From an uncultured Clostridia bacterium (lineage in GTDB: Bacteria; Bacillota; Clostridia; TANB77; CAG-508), in assembly GCA_947625835.1 (NCBI GenBank), contig CANQPY010000005.1:1-53497 (forward strand): a DNA stretch of 53,497 bases. The letters run 5' to 3'. The notes under the pieces are model-generated. The model worked only from the letters and a program-made list of their open reading frames with translations, did not search any database and was not told the DNA's origin. Of this stretch, positions 8,769-20,155 are shown piece by piece. How positions within the stretch are numbered: the stretch's first letter is position 1; every line of letters starts with the position of its first letter. Position numbers and translations under genes: made by a program.

Positions 8769-9795
8769 TTGAAAACTTTAATAATCAAAAAAGAAGATTT
8801 AAGATATAACATCAAACAAATAAAAGAACTTGTAGATAAAATCGGAAAAGACGACAAAGGAAACCCAGTTCAAATAATAGCAAAACTAAAAGAAGATGCA
8901 TATGGATTAGGATTAATCGAATATGTAAAATTTTTAATAGAAAATGGAATTTCTTTTTTTACTGTGGAAACAATAGAAGAAGGAATAACATTAAGAAAAT
9001 CAGGAATAAAAGAACAAATACTAATGCTTTTTCCAACTGCTATAAAAGAAGACATTAAACTTTTAGTAGAAAACGACATAATACTTTCACTAGCTTCTAA
9101 AGAAGATGTAGAAATAGCAAACGAAGTCGGAAAAGAACAAAAAAAACAAGTAAAAGCACATCTTAACATAGACACAGGAATAGGAATAAGAGGCTGGTCT
9201 TATCAAAATAGAGAAGAAATGATAATTGCATTAAAAAATGCGCAAAATATAAAAATAGAAGGAACTTTTTCCGAATTTGTAAATAGCACAAATGACGATA
9301 AATATACAAAACTTCAATTTCAAAGGTTCTTAGATGTAATAGAAATTTTGCAAATGAACAATATACAAACAGGAAAGCTTCATATATGTGATGATTCAGC
9401 ATTTTTGCGATATACCAATATGAACCTAAATGCAATAAGAATTGGAAAAGCATTTCTAGGGGAAGTAGAAAACAAAACCGTAATTCCATTTAGAAAAGTA
9501 AAATATTTAGAAACTCGGAATATCAGAAATAAAAGAACTAACAAAAGGATTTTACCTAGGAAAAAATAAAATAAAAAAAGATATAAGAGTTGCTATTATA
9601 CCATATATAAGTGAAGAAAAAATACAACAAGATCAAATTATAATTCAAAATAATAAATGCAAAATATTAGGAAATATAGAAAATAACATTATATGTGATA
9701 TTGGAACAAAAAACATAAAAATAGGAGAAAAAATAATGGTTCCAATTTCAAACAATTATAAAATTAATGTGCCTATTAGAAGGGAGTACAGGTAA
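8769..9795 (+). CDS. alr: Alanine racemase, one +1 shift at CGG
   Basis: A PLP-dependent racemase making D-alanine for the cell wall. Start TTG 8769 follows an AGAAGAG site. The PLP lysine is Lys41 in AKLKEDAYGLG. The frame breaks at in-frame CGG 9516-9518: skipping C9516 gives ...KYLET-G-ISEIKELTKGFYLG and continues cleanly to TAA at 9793-9795 (341 residues, close to the family's ~370). Without the shift the product ends after 266 residues and loses the C-terminal beta-domain that completes the active site. The next gene begins 1 bp after the stop, so they are co-transcribed. Confidence 0.85.
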
Positions 9796-9796
9796 A

Positions 9797-10844
9797 ATGG
9801 AAGAACAAAAGCAAGAAAAAGAATTAAAACAAGGATTTTTCAAAAAAGTATGGAATTCAATTGTAAAAATCGAAAAATATCCAGACATGGCAGCAGAAGG
9901 ATTAGGACGAGCATTTATTTATATTAGCAAATTAGTTGCTATTCTAGCAATTGTACTTTGCCTAGGAATTATGTATCAAACTTATCAAATGCTTCAAGAA
10001 GGAATTACTTATTTAAAAAATGAATTTCCTGAATTTTCATATAGTAATGGAATTTTAGATGTTTCTTCAGATGAAAAAATTATAATTTCAGAAGATGATT
10101 CTTATGTAGGAAGAACTATAATTGATACAAAAGCGCGGAGATGAAGAAACCATAAATAATTACATTAAAGAAGTTGAGCAAGCAGGAAGTGGAATGATTA
10201 TACTAAAAGATAAAGTAATTTTAAAAAATGGTGCAATAACAGGAACAATTAGTTATAACTATAGTGAAATTTTAGGACAGATGGAAATAAAAGAATTTAC
10301 AAAACAGGAAGTTATTGACTATGCAAATAGTACACAAGTAATCAGTTTATATGTAAGCATATTCATTACAATATTTATTTACAGTTTTATGATGTATTTA
10401 GTAACAACACTATCAAATGCACTATTCTTGAGCATATTTGGATATTTAGCTGCTTGGATAGCAAGAATAAAAATGAGATTTGTTGCAATATTTAATATGG
10501 GGATATATGCGCTTACATTATCCACTATACTAAATATTTTATATATTGCAGTTAATATATTCATTAACTTTGATATGGAATATTTCCAAATTATGTATGT
10601 ATCAGTAGCAGCAATTTATTTAGTAGCAGCAATTTTTATACTAAAAACGGAATTTTTAAAAAGACAAGCTGAATTAATGAAAATTGCAGAAGCACAAGAA
10701 ATAGTAAGAAAAGAATTAGAACAAAAAGAGCAAGAAGAAAAAGAAGAAAGAGAAAAGAAGGAAAGACAAAAAAAGGATAGAAAAGAAGAAAAAAAGGAAA
10801 AAGACAATAACGTAGGAGGAGAACCAGAAGGTTCAAAAGCTTAA
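9797..10844 (+). CDS. DUF1189 family membrane protein, one +1 shift at CGG
   Basis: 348 residues from ATG 9797. It has an N-terminal helix (about 38-60), an extracytoplasmic loop, and a C-terminal block of three to four membrane helices, as in DUF1189 proteins. A highly charged Glu/Lys coiled tail (about 290-348) is rich in EKEER-type repeats. The frame breaks at CGG 10136-10138; skipping C10136 reads DTKA-G-DEETINNY. The shift falls in the extracellular loop and joins two frames that are otherwise both incomplete. It sits between alr and ftsH, with 26 bp to ftsH. Function unknown. Confidence 0.72.
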
Positions 10845-10870
10845 AATATACAATTTACAAGGAGGAAAAT

Positions 10871-12673
10871 ATGAATACAAATAAAGACAAATCAAAAGAT
10901 GAAAAGGAACAAGAAAAACTATGGCTAATATTAATTTTGTCAGTGGTATTAATTGTACTTATTGTAGGATTAATTATATTTTATATGAACAATAAAGAAA
11001 AAGAAGACAAAAACACATTAGCCTATACAGATTTAATTAAAGAATTATCATATGGAAACATTGAAAAAATTGAAATGACAGTTGGAAGTACAACATTAAA
11101 AGTAAAACAAAAAGATGTAGAAGAAGAAAAAACAACAATTATTCCAAACACAGAAAGTTTTATGGAATTAGTACAACAAAAGGTAGCAGAAGGCAATGAA
11201 ATTGAATTAATTCAAAAACCAAGGAGCCTATTATCACAAATACCATCATTTATAATATCATTTTTACCAACCGCAATAATGCTTGCATTATTTATTATGA
11301 TTTTCAAAATGCAAGGATTGGGCGAAAAAGGAAAAGTATATGACGATACAGAAAGAAAAACTAAAGTGAAATTTGATGATGTAGCAGGTTTAGATGAAGA
11401 AAAAGAAGAACTAGTAGAAATTGTAGAATTTCTAAAAAAACCAGAAAAATTTGTTAAAATGGGAGCAAAAATTCCAAAAGGTGTTTTACTATATGGAAAG
11501 CCCGGAACTGGTAAAACATTAATTGCAAAGGCAATTGCAGGAGAAGCAGATGTACCATTTATTTCTATGAGTGGATCTGAATTTATAGAAATGTTTGCAG
11601 GATTGGGAGCATCTCGTGTTAGAAAACTATTTGAAAAAGCAAGGAAATTAGCACCTTGTATTGTGTTTATAGACGAAATTGATGCAATTGGCTCAAGAAG
11701 AACATCAAATAGTGGAGCAGAAACAGAAAACAACCAAACACTAAATCAATTATTAGTAGAAATGGATGGATTCAGTTCAGAAGAAACAATAATTGTTTTA
11801 GCAGCAACCAATAGACCAGAGATGCTAGACAAAGCATTATTAAGACCAGGAAGATTTGATAGGCAAATTACAATTCCAACTCCAGATTTAAATGGAAGAT
11901 TAGAAATTTTAAAAATTCATAGTAAAGATAAAAGAATGTCAGATGATGTAAACCTAGAAAGTATTGCAGAAGATACAGCAGGATTTACAGGAGCAGAACT
12001 TGCAAATATTTTAAATGAAGCAGCTATTATTGCAACAAAGAGAAAACATGAAGATATAGAAAGAGACGATATAGAAGAAGCTGTTAAAAAAGTAACAGTA
12101 GGCTTAGAAAAACGTGCTAGAGTTATATCAGAAAAAGATAAAAAATTAACAGCATATCATGAGGCAGGGCATGCTGTTGTAAGTAGGTATTTACCAACAC
12201 AAACAGACGTAAAGGAAGTATCTATTATTCCAAGAGGTGTAGCAGGTGGCTATACAATGTATAAATCTGATGAAGATAAATACTATATATCTAAAACAGA
12301 AATGAAGGAAAAATTAGTTGCACTATTAGGTGGAAGAGCAGCAGAAAAATTAGTATTAGATGACATTTCAACAGGTGCAAGTAACGACATTGAAGTTGCA
12401 ACACAAGTTGCAAGAGATATGGTAACAAAATATGGTATGAGTGATAAATTAGGACCAATTGACTTCCAAGGAAAAGAGCCATATGAAATGCAACTATTTG
12501 GAGAAAATATAGGAGATAAAATAGGACAAGAAGTAAAAGAATTAATAGATAATGCATATGAAGAAGCTCAAAAATTATTAAAAGAACACAGGGATAAGCT
12601 AGATAAAATAGCAGAAACTTTACTACAAAAAGAAAAAATTAATGAGGAAGACTTTAAAAAGTTTTTTGAATAA
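10871..12673 (+). CDS. ftsH: ATP-dependent zinc metalloprotease FtsH
   Basis: 600 residues. One N-terminal helix (about 17-37) and a second near 120-140 flank the small periplasmic-type domain. The AAA module has Walker A GKPGTGKT (209-216), Walker B IVFIDEIDAIG and the second region of homology ATNRPEMLDKALLRPGRFD. The zinc site is H430EAGH. The pore loop is FAG rather than the usual FVG. It degrades misfolded and regulatory membrane proteins as a hexamer. No CGG occurs in its frame, so it is read without a shift. AAGGAGG precedes the ATG. Confidence 0.96.
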   Translation: MNTNKDKSKDEKEQEKLWLILILSVVLIVLIVGLIIFYMNNKEKEDKNTLAYTDLIKELSYGNIEKIEMTVGSTTLKVKQKDVEEEKTTIIPNTESFMELVQQKVAEGNEIELIQKPRSLLSQIPSFIISFLPTAIMLALFIMIFKMQGLGEKGKVYDDTERKTKVKFDDVAGLDEEKEELVEIVEFLKKPEKFVKMGAKIPKGVLLYGKPGTGKTLIAKAIAGEADVPFISMSGSEFIEMFAGLGASRVRKLFEKARKLAPCIVFIDEIDAIGSRRTSNSGAETENNQTLNQLLVEMDGFSSEETIIVLAATNRPEMLDKALLRPGRFDRQITIPTPDLNGRLEILKIHSKDKRMSDDVNLESIAEDTAGFTGAELANILNEAAIIATKRKHEDIERDDIEEAVKKVTVGLEKRARVISEKDKKLTAYHEAGHAVVSRYLPTQTDVKEVSIIPRGVAGGYTMYKSDEDKYYISKTEMKEKLVALLGGRAAEKLVLDDISTGASNDIEVATQVARDMVTKYGMSDKLGPIDFQGKEPYEMQLFGENIGDKIGQEVKELIDNAYEEAQKLLKEHRDKLDKIAETLLQKEKINEEDFKKFFE

Positions 12674-12675
12674 CT

Positions 12676-12704
12676 AAAATGTCGTGAAAAACGACATTTT
12701 TTTT
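12676..12704 (+). terminator. Intrinsic terminator after ftsH
   Basis: AAAATGTCGT (12676-12685) pairs perfectly with ACGACATTTT (12691-12700) around GAAAA, running into T8. Confidence 0.9.
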
Positions 12705-12747
12705 ATATTCCGTTTTTTTGTGTAGAGTAAACTTTTTTGGAAAAATA

Positions 12748-12783
12748 TTACAAAAATATTACAAATATTAAAAACAGATTACA
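12748..12783 (+). promoter_or_regulatory. Phased TTACA repeats upstream of an LPQTG gene
   Basis: TTACA begins at 12748 and 12759 (11 bp apart) and again at 12779, upstream of the -35 box at 12808. The pattern matches the block at 5183-5209 before the prepilin/FGE gene, suggesting one regulator for both surface proteins. Confidence 0.4.
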
Positions 12784-12807
12784 ATTAATAATTTTCATAA
12801 AAAAGTA

Positions 12808-12836
12808 TTTACAAGAAAAAATTAGTATGTTAAAAT
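12808..12836 (+). promoter_or_regulatory. Promoter of the LPQTG surface protein
   Basis: TTTACA (12808-12813), 17 bp, TAAAAT (12831-12836), the same arrangement as the 5245 promoter. Confidence 0.7.
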
Positions 12837-12897
12837 GCAGGTATACTTCTAGTAATAAATAAACATAAATAAAAAAATAAAAGGGGAGAAAAATATT

Positions 12898-14004
12898 ATG
12901 AAAATAATTAAAAGAATGTTAATACTATTATTAATGGCTTGCTTAGCAATAGGACTATTAATTGGAAAAGTACAAGCAGCAGAAGTAAAAGTAGAAAAAA
13001 GTGTTACATCAACAAATGGTAGTATAAGTTTTACTATTACAGGCTTAACTTTAGATAGTGGGTCAAATTACGAATGGGCAATTGAGACTAACAATAATAC
13101 TGATACAATTACTAATTGGTATGACGTAACAGCACCAGATTATCAATTAGGAAAAGTTGAAATTACAGTGAGCATAGACAATGAAAAACAATTGGAAGTT
13201 TTAAAAAAGAGTAATATAGGATATATTTCAATCAGAAAAAAGGGTGAAACAACAAATAAAATTCTAAGTGCTAAACAGGTTGACTTAGAGTTACCATTAA
13301 TGAAAGCATTTACTATTACAAGAAGCTCATTTTATAATAGAAATGTTCCAGATAATACAGCATATGAAGTAAATGGGCCATATGGACTTGAATATAGCAA
13401 TATACAATTTTGCTTTGAAAAAATAACAGATGCAAATGTTGTAAATGGATATATAGATCAAGATCATGATTTAAGCGGATTAAAATTAAAAGGTAAAAGT
13501 GATATACCAGCCAATTCTAATACAAATTGGAAATCACTTGAAAATATTGTTACAGATCAAGGAGTAATAAAAAATAAATATTTACCATTGACAGATGGAT
13601 TATATTATATTTGGTTTAAAGGTAGTAGCGCAGGAGTTAAAACTGTTTATGGACAAATGGTAGTAGAAGTTGGAGAAGTAAAAAGAATAGAAAAAGAAGA
13701 AGATAAGGGCAAAAACGATACAGACAAAGGAAACACAAACAGTGACGGTAATACTAATAAAGGTAATACAAATAGCGGCAATACTAACAAAGGCAATACA
13801 AATAGTGGTAATACTAACAAAAGCGGAAGTACAAATACAAATCAGCAAAAATCTAATACTCAAACGACAAAAGATCCAACTGTTGTGCAAAAGACTTTAC
13901 CACAAACAGGAATTGGCATTGGAATAATATTTGTTATTACATTAATATGTATATTTGGAATAATAGGTTATGTTAAATTACGTTATTATAAAGATATAAA
14001 ATAA
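12898..14004 (+). CDS. LPQTG-anchored surface protein with Asn/Thr/Gly repeat stalk
   Basis: 368 residues. A signal peptide (KRMLILLLMACLAIGLLIG, cleavage after VQAA) leads into a beta-rich domain of ~240 residues that I do not recognise. A repeat stalk of GNTNKGNTNSG units (about 280-310) follows, then LPQTG (about 337-341), a hydrophobic helix and a basic tail RYYKDIK: a complete sortase signal. The protein should be covalently attached to peptidoglycan with the N-terminal domain outermost. It is a single-gene unit between a strong promoter and a terminator. No sortase gene is in the window. Confidence 0.8.
   Translation: MKIIKRMLILLLMACLAIGLLIGKVQAAEVKVEKSVTSTNGSISFTITGLTLDSGSNYEWAIETNNNTDTITNWYDVTAPDYQLGKVEITVSIDNEKQLEVLKKSNIGYISIRKKGETTNKILSAKQVDLELPLMKAFTITRSSFYNRNVPDNTAYEVNGPYGLEYSNIQFCFEKITDANVVNGYIDQDHDLSGLKLKGKSDIPANSNTNWKSLENIVTDQGVIKNKYLPLTDGLYYIWFKGSSAGVKTVYGQMVVEVGEVKRIEKEEDKGKNDTDKGNTNSDGNTNKGNTNSGNTNKGNTNSGNTNKSGSTNTNQQKSNTQTTKDPTVVQKTLPQTGIGIGIIFVITLICIFGIIGYVKLRYYKDIK
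13747..13826 (+). repeat. In-frame 30-bp tandem repeats in the surface-protein stalk
   Basis: About two and a half units of a 30-bp repeat encode GNTNKGNTNS. The units differ at silent positions. Such repeats change number easily and would alter stalk length. Confidence 0.75.
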
Positions 14005-14025
14005 AAAATTAATAAGCTAAATCTA

Positions 14026-14066
14026 TAGAGTTATATTTCAACAATGAAGTATAACTCTAATTTTTT
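14026..14066 (+). terminator. Intrinsic terminator after the LPQTG gene
   Basis: AGAGTTATA (14027-14035) pairs with TATAACTCT (14050-14058), with T6 directly after. Confidence 0.75.
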
Positions 14067-14117
14067 GACAATATTTTTTATTTGATGTAAAATCTATCAT
14101 AGAAAGAAGGTATGCAA

Positions 14118-14966
14118 ATGACAATAAAAGAATTAATAAATAAAGCATCAATTGAGTTAAAAACCAAAAAAGTAGAAAGTCCAAAACTAAAAGCAAGACT
14201 TCTTATGCAATTTATATTAAATAAACCAAGGCAATATATTGTAGTAAACGATGACAAAGAATTAACAAAAATCCAAGAAGAAAAATATTTATACAATATA
14301 CAAAAATTAATAAAAGGCATACCACTTCAACATATTACGCACAGTCAAGAATTTATGAAAATGAATTTTTATGTAGATGAAAATGTTCTAGTACCAAGAC
14401 CAGATACTGAAATTTTAGTAGAAGAAGTAATAAAAATAGCAAAAAAAATACAAGCAAAAAAAATACTAGATTTATGCACAGGAAGTGGAGCAATTGCAGT
14501 ATCTCTTGCAAAATACATAGAAAATAGTAAAATAACTGCAATAGATATAAGTAATAAAGCAATTGAAGTTGCAAAGCTAAATGCAAAAAAAAATGAAGTA
14601 GAAAATCAAATTGAATTTCTAAAATCAGATTTATTTGAAAAACTTCCAAAAGAAAAATTTGATATTATTGTATCAAATCCACCATATATAAAAAAAGAAA
14701 TAATTAAAACCTTAAGCAAAGAAGTTCAAAATGAACCCGAAATTGCCTTAGATGGTGGAATAGATGGCTTAAATTTTTATCGCAAAATTGTTCATCAATC
14801 TTATGAATTTTTAAAATATAAAGGATATTTATGTTTAGAAATTGGATATGACCAAAAAATAGAAGTAATTGATTTGATTGAGCAAGAAGATAGATATATA
14901 GATACATATTGTAAAAAAGATTTATATGGAAATGATAGAGTAATTATAACAAAGGTAGGTGATTAA
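14118..14966 (+). CDS. prmC: Release factor glutamine methyltransferase
   Basis: 282 residues. It methylates the glutamine of the GGQ motif in RF1 and RF2, using S-adenosylmethionine. The N-terminal helical bundle (1-95) is followed by a Rossmann methyltransferase with KILDLCTGSGAIAVSLA (SAM-binding) and the catalytic IIVSNPPYIKK. ATG 14118 is preferred to ATG 14112 because AGAAGG lies 8 bp before it but only 1 bp before the other. It leads a tight cluster with whiA (1-bp gap) and hemW (overlap). Confidence 0.93.
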   Translation: MTIKELINKASIELKTKKVESPKLKARLLMQFILNKPRQYIVVNDDKELTKIQEEKYLYNIQKLIKGIPLQHITHSQEFMKMNFYVDENVLVPRPDTEILVEEVIKIAKKIQAKKILDLCTGSGAIAVSLAKYIENSKITAIDISNKAIEVAKLNAKKNEVENQIEFLKSDLFEKLPKEKFDIIVSNPPYIKKEIIKTLSKEVQNEPEIALDGGIDGLNFYRKIVHQSYEFLKYKGYLCLEIGYDQKIEVIDLIEQEDRYIDTYCKKDLYGNDRVIITKVGD

Positions 14967-14967
14967 A

Positions 14968-15834
14968 ATGTCATTTTCGTCTAGCATTAAGCAAGAACTT
15001 AACAAAAATAGTAATTTAGTAAAAAAAGAAATGGTAAAACAAGAATTAATAGGATATTTAATATCAGCGAACACAAGTGTAATAAACGGAAAAGAAATAA
15101 AATTTTCTACAGAAAGTGATTATAATATTAATAGATTTTCTAAACTTTTAGACAACTTAAATATTAATCATAAAATTGATATGTCAGGAAAATCATTTGT
15201 TATAACTGCCAAAATAAAAGATATAGATTTTATTAATATTTACGAAAAAAATCAAATTTCTTTTAATTTAGAAGAAGTTTCAAATGAAGAAACATATAAA
15301 TCTCTTGTAAGAGGAGCTTTTATGGGCTCTGGTTCAATGAATAACCCAGAAAAGGAATATCATTTAGAAATTGATTTAAGAGATGAAAATAATGTAAACA
15401 GGCTAAAGCAGATCTTAACAATGTTAGGTATAAAGGTAAAAACTTTTCAAACCTCAATTTATATTAAAGAAGGAGAAGAAATATCAAAATTTTTAGCTTT
15501 AATTGGTGCAAATCAAGCAGTTATGAAATTTGAAGATATTAGAATTCAAAAAGAAATGAGAGGAAAAGTAAATAGACTAGTAAATTGTAAAACAGCCAAT
15601 TTAAGCAAAACCATTAATGCATCAGTTGAACAAATATCAGCAATAAAAAAATTACAAGAAACAGGAAAATTTAAAAAGTTAGATGACAATTTAAAAGAAA
15701 TAGCAATTTTAAGACTAGAAAATCCAGATATGCCACTTCTGGAATTAGGAAAATTATTAAAAAAACCAATTGGTAAATCAGGAGTAAATTATAGATTAAA
15801 GAAAATAATGGAGATAGCAAATAGTGAACTATAA
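14968..15834 (+). CDS. whiA: WhiA, DNA-binding protein with LAGLIDADG-like fold
   Basis: 288 residues. The N-terminal two-thirds is the degenerate homing-endonuclease fold (LVRGAFMGSGSMNNPEKEYH is the family's signature). The C terminus carries the helix-turn-helix ending PLLELGKLLKKPIGKSGVNYR. In Firmicutes WhiA affects cell division and chromosome segregation, and no nuclease activity is expected. ATG 14968 has GGTAGGTGA upstream. The GTG start of hemW overlaps its last codons. Confidence 0.93.
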   Translation: MSFSSSIKQELNKNSNLVKKEMVKQELIGYLISANTSVINGKEIKFSTESDYNINRFSKLLDNLNINHKIDMSGKSFVITAKIKDIDFINIYEKNQISFNLEEVSNEETYKSLVRGAFMGSGSMNNPEKEYHLEIDLRDENNVNRLKQILTMLGIKVKTFQTSIYIKEGEEISKFLALIGANQAVMKFEDIRIQKEMRGKVNRLVNCKTANLSKTINASVEQISAIKKLQETGKFKKLDDNLKEIAILRLENPDMPLLELGKLLKKPIGKSGVNYRLKKIMEIANSEL

Positions 15835-16957
15835 AGAATTAGGAATATATATACACATTCCATTTTGCAAGCAGAAATGCTATTATTGTGATTTTATATC
15901 TTATGAAAATAAATTAGAATGTATAGAAAAATACATAGAACAAGTAATAGAAGAATTACATCAATATGATTTAAAAAACTATGATGTTACCACAATCTAT
16001 ATAGGAGGTGGAACACCATCTTTTATTGATAGTAAATACATTGTACAATTGTTAGATGAACTAAAAAACAAATTATCAAATAACAAAACAAAATTTGAAG
16101 AAATAGAAATTACAATAGAAGTTAATCCAGGAACAATTACAAGAAACAAAGTAGAAGATTATAAAAAGCACGGAATAAATCGAATTAGTATTGGACTTCA
16201 AAGTACAAAAAATGAATTATTAAAAGAAATAGGAAGAATCCATACATATGAAGAATTTTTAGATGCATATAAAATAATTAAAGAAACTGGATTTGAAAAT
16301 GTTAATATTGATTTAATGATAGGCCTGCCAAACCAGACAATTCAAGACATAAAGCAAACATTAGAAGAGATTAAAAAACTTGATCCAAGCCATGTAAGTG
16401 TATATTCTTTAATTGTAGAAGCGGAAACAAAATTAGAACAAATGCTTGAAAATGGAGATTTATGCTTGCCAGACGAAGAACAAGAAAGACAGATGTACTG
16501 GTATGTAAAAAATACATTGGAATTAAATGGATATAAACATTATGAAATATCAAATTTTGCCAAAAAAGGTAAGGAATCCAAACATAATTTAAATTGTTGG
16601 GAGCAAAAAGAATATATTGGCTTAGGAATAGCTGCACATTCTTATTTAGATGGCATTCGCTATTCTAATTCGACATTTAATAATGAAAATAAATGGGACT
16701 TTAAAGATAAAAAAATAGAAGAAAAACAAACACTTGAGGATAAGAAAAAAGAATATATGCTATTAGGCTTAAGAAAAATTGATGGTGTAAGCATTCAAAA
16801 ATTTAAAGAAAAATATGGCGAAAATCCTATTTTTCTATATCATAAAGAATTACAAAAATTGATAGAACAGGATTTGCTTGAAATTGATGGAGATAATATT
16901 TTATTGACTAATAAGGGAATAGACTTTGCAAATTTAGTTTGGGAAGAATTTGTATAA
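15824..16957 (+). CDS. hemW: Radical SAM protein HemW
   Basis: 377 residues from GTG 15824, overlapping whiA by 11 bp. The radical-SAM cluster site is C15-x3-C19-x2-C22 in HIPFCKQKCYYCDF. IGGGTPS and NVNIDLMIGLPNQT are HemW signatures, and the C-terminal HemN-like domain (EKYGENP...NKGIDFANLVWEEF) is present. HemW is thought to insert heme rather than act as the oxygen-independent coproporphyrinogen oxidase it resembles; HemN would have an extra cysteine in the motif, absent here. Confidence 0.9.
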   Translation: MNYKELGIYIHIPFCKQKCYYCDFISYENKLECIEKYIEQVIEELHQYDLKNYDVTTIYIGGGTPSFIDSKYIVQLLDELKNKLSNNKTKFEEIEITIEVNPGTITRNKVEDYKKHGINRISIGLQSTKNELLKEIGRIHTYEEFLDAYKIIKETGFENVNIDLMIGLPNQTIQDIKQTLEEIKKLDPSHVSVYSLIVEAETKLEQMLENGDLCLPDEEQERQMYWYVKNTLELNGYKHYEISNFAKKGKESKHNLNCWEQKEYIGLGIAAHSYLDGIRYSNSTFNNENKWDFKDKKIEEKQTLEDKKKEYMLLGLRKIDGVSIQKFKEKYGENPIFLYHKELQKLIEQDLLEIDGDNILLTNKGIDFANLVWEEFV

Positions 16958-16962
16958 AAAAG

Positions 16963-17030
16963 AAAAAATGTTCGCAAAAAGTATTGACAATTTTAAAAAA
17001 TGAAGATACAATAAAAGCGAACATTTTTTT
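16963..17030 (+). promoter_or_regulatory. recN promoter lying inside a 13-bp inverted repeat
   Basis: TTGACA (16984-16989), 17 bp, TACAAT (17007-17012) form a strong promoter. It is enclosed by AAAAAATGTTCGC (16963-16975) and its inverted copy at 17017-17029, which ends in T7. Read as RNA from hemW, the pair would be a terminator with a large loop. As DNA, the arms flank the promoter and could bind a regulator. I see no clear Bacillus-type LexA box. Confidence 0.6.
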
Positions 17031-17056
17031 AGTATAAAATATTGGGAGGAAATAAA

Positions 17057-18688
17057 ATGATAACAACATTACACATAAAAAACATAGGAATAATAGAAGA
17101 CATAACAATAGACTTTAATCAAGGGTTAAACGTACTAACAGGAGAAACAGGAGCAGGAAAAACACTAATAATAGATTCACTTGAAATCATATCAGGAGGA
17201 AGATTCTCCAAAGAAATGATTCGAAAAGGAGAAGACTATTCTTTTGTAGAACTATGTATGTATGAACCAAAAGAAGAAATATCAATTGATGGAAATGTAA
17301 TAGTATCAAGAGAAATAAACCTAAATGGCAAAAATATGTGTAAAATAAACGGAAGAATGGTAACAGTAAACGAACTAAAAGAATTCATGAGTAAATTCAT
17401 AGAAATACATGGGCAAAATGATAATCAAAATTTATTAGAAAATAAAATGCACTTAAACTATTTAGATAATTTTATAGGAGAAAAAATTTCAAATAAAAAA
17501 CAAGAATATTTTGAGCTATTTGAAAAATATTGCAACATTAAGCAAGAACTAAAAAACAATTATGGAGACGAAAAAGAAAGACAAAGAAAATTAGATTTAT
17601 TGCAATATCAAGTAAATGAAATAGAGCAAGCAAAATTAAAAATTGGAGAAGAAGAAAACTTAGAAGAAAAAAGAAAGATTATTTTAAATTCAGAAAAAAT
17701 AACAAAAAACTTAAAAGAAGCAGATATTTTAATATCAGAAAACAGTGTAGATAGTATTAGTATGGCAATTAGAGCCCTAGAGAATATAGAAACTATAGAC
17801 CAAAAATATGAAAAACTATCAAGTGATTTAAAAAGTATTTATTACGAACTACAAGAATTAGCAAGGGATGTAAACAGTTATAAAGAAAACATGGATTTTG
17901 ATGAAGAAGAAAGAAATTTTATAGAAGAAAGACTAGATTTAATTTATTCTTTAAAAAGAAAATATGGAAACACAATAGAAGAAATTTTAAAATATAATGA
18001 TGAAACAAAAGAAGAAATAGAACAAATTTCAAACTTAGAGGAATATAATGCAAAATTAATAAAAGAGCAAAAAGAAATAGAGAACGAAATGAAAATTTTA
18101 GCAGAGCAAATGCATAAAATAAGAAGTCAAAATGCTAATATTTTAAGCGAAAAAATAAATAAAGAATTAGAAGAATTAGAAATGAAAAATGCAAAAATAA
18201 ATATAAAAATTCAATATATAGAAAATGAATTTTTAAAAACCGGAAAAGATGATGTAAAATTTTTCATTACAACAAATAAAGGTGAAGAAGAAAAAGAATT
18301 ATCTAAAATAGCATCAGGTGGAGAAATGTCAAGAACTATGCTTGCAATAAAAAAAGTACTTGCAGATACAGACCAAATGCCAGTTATGGTATTTGACGAA
18401 ATTGATACAGGTATTAGTGGAAAGGCTGCAAATTCAGTTGCAACTAAATTAAAAGTAATAGCCAAAACACATCAAGTTATGTGCATATCACACTTACCTA
18501 ATATTGCGGCAATGGCAGATTTCAACTATTTTATTAGTAAAGAAGTTAATCAAAACAGGACAAAAACACAAATAAAACTATTAAAAGAAAACGAAGTAAT
18601 TGAAGAAATTGCAAGAATTTCTTCTGGAGAAATTAATGAAATAAGCATTAAATATGCAAGTGAACTAAGAAATAAGAAGGCATCATAA
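17057..18688 (+). CDS. recN: DNA repair protein RecN
   Basis: 543 residues. An SMC-like ATPase acting early in double-strand-break repair. The N-terminal Walker A GETGAGKT, a long central coiled coil with a hinge (about 160-380, rich in Glu/Lys), and the C-terminal signature ASGGEMSRTMLAIK with Walker B MVFDEIDTGISG are all present. ATG 17057 follows GGGAGG at 17044-17049; the upstream TTG 17042 lies over that site. No in-frame CGG. Confidence 0.94.
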   Translation: MITTLHIKNIGIIEDITIDFNQGLNVLTGETGAGKTLIIDSLEIISGGRFSKEMIRKGEDYSFVELCMYEPKEEISIDGNVIVSREINLNGKNMCKINGRMVTVNELKEFMSKFIEIHGQNDNQNLLENKMHLNYLDNFIGEKISNKKQEYFELFEKYCNIKQELKNNYGDEKERQRKLDLLQYQVNEIEQAKLKIGEEENLEEKRKIILNSEKITKNLKEADILISENSVDSISMAIRALENIETIDQKYEKLSSDLKSIYYELQELARDVNSYKENMDFDEEERNFIEERLDLIYSLKRKYGNTIEEILKYNDETKEEIEQISNLEEYNAKLIKEQKEIENEMKILAEQMHKIRSQNANILSEKINKELEELEMKNAKINIKIQYIENEFLKTGKDDVKFFITTNKGEEEKELSKIASGGEMSRTMLAIKKVLADTDQMPVMVFDEIDTGISGKAANSVATKLKVIAKTHQVMCISHLPNIAAMADFNYFISKEVNQNRTKTQIKLLKENEVIEEIARISSGEINEISIKYASELRNKKAS

Positions 18689-18800
18689 TAAAATTATTTA
18701 GAAAATATCGTAACTTTCCTTTTTACATACATTGCTTAAATTTATACTGCATAAAATTAATAAAAATTGGATAAAATAGGAAAAGGAAAGGAGCGAAAGC

Positions 18801-20070
<1,270 letters not shown>

Positions 20071-20072
<2 letters not shown>

Positions 20073-20138
20073 AAGCAAATAAAAAATAAGATTTTCTTAG
20101 CAATTTATACTGCCAAGAAAATCTTAATTTTGTGCTTT
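20071..20138. terminator. Bidirectional terminator between eno and a convergent gene
   Basis: TAAGATTTTCTT (20087-20098) pairs perfectly with AAGAAAATCTTA (20115-20126). AAAAGCA/TGCTTTT arms outside give A/T tracts for both directions. Confidence 0.85.
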
Positions 20139-20155
20139 TATATTTATATAAATCA

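Noticed and set aside
16963..17030. A LexA/SOS box before recN
   Set aside because: The inverted arms TGTTCGC/GCGAACA are about 40 bp apart, not the compact palindrome of a LexA site.
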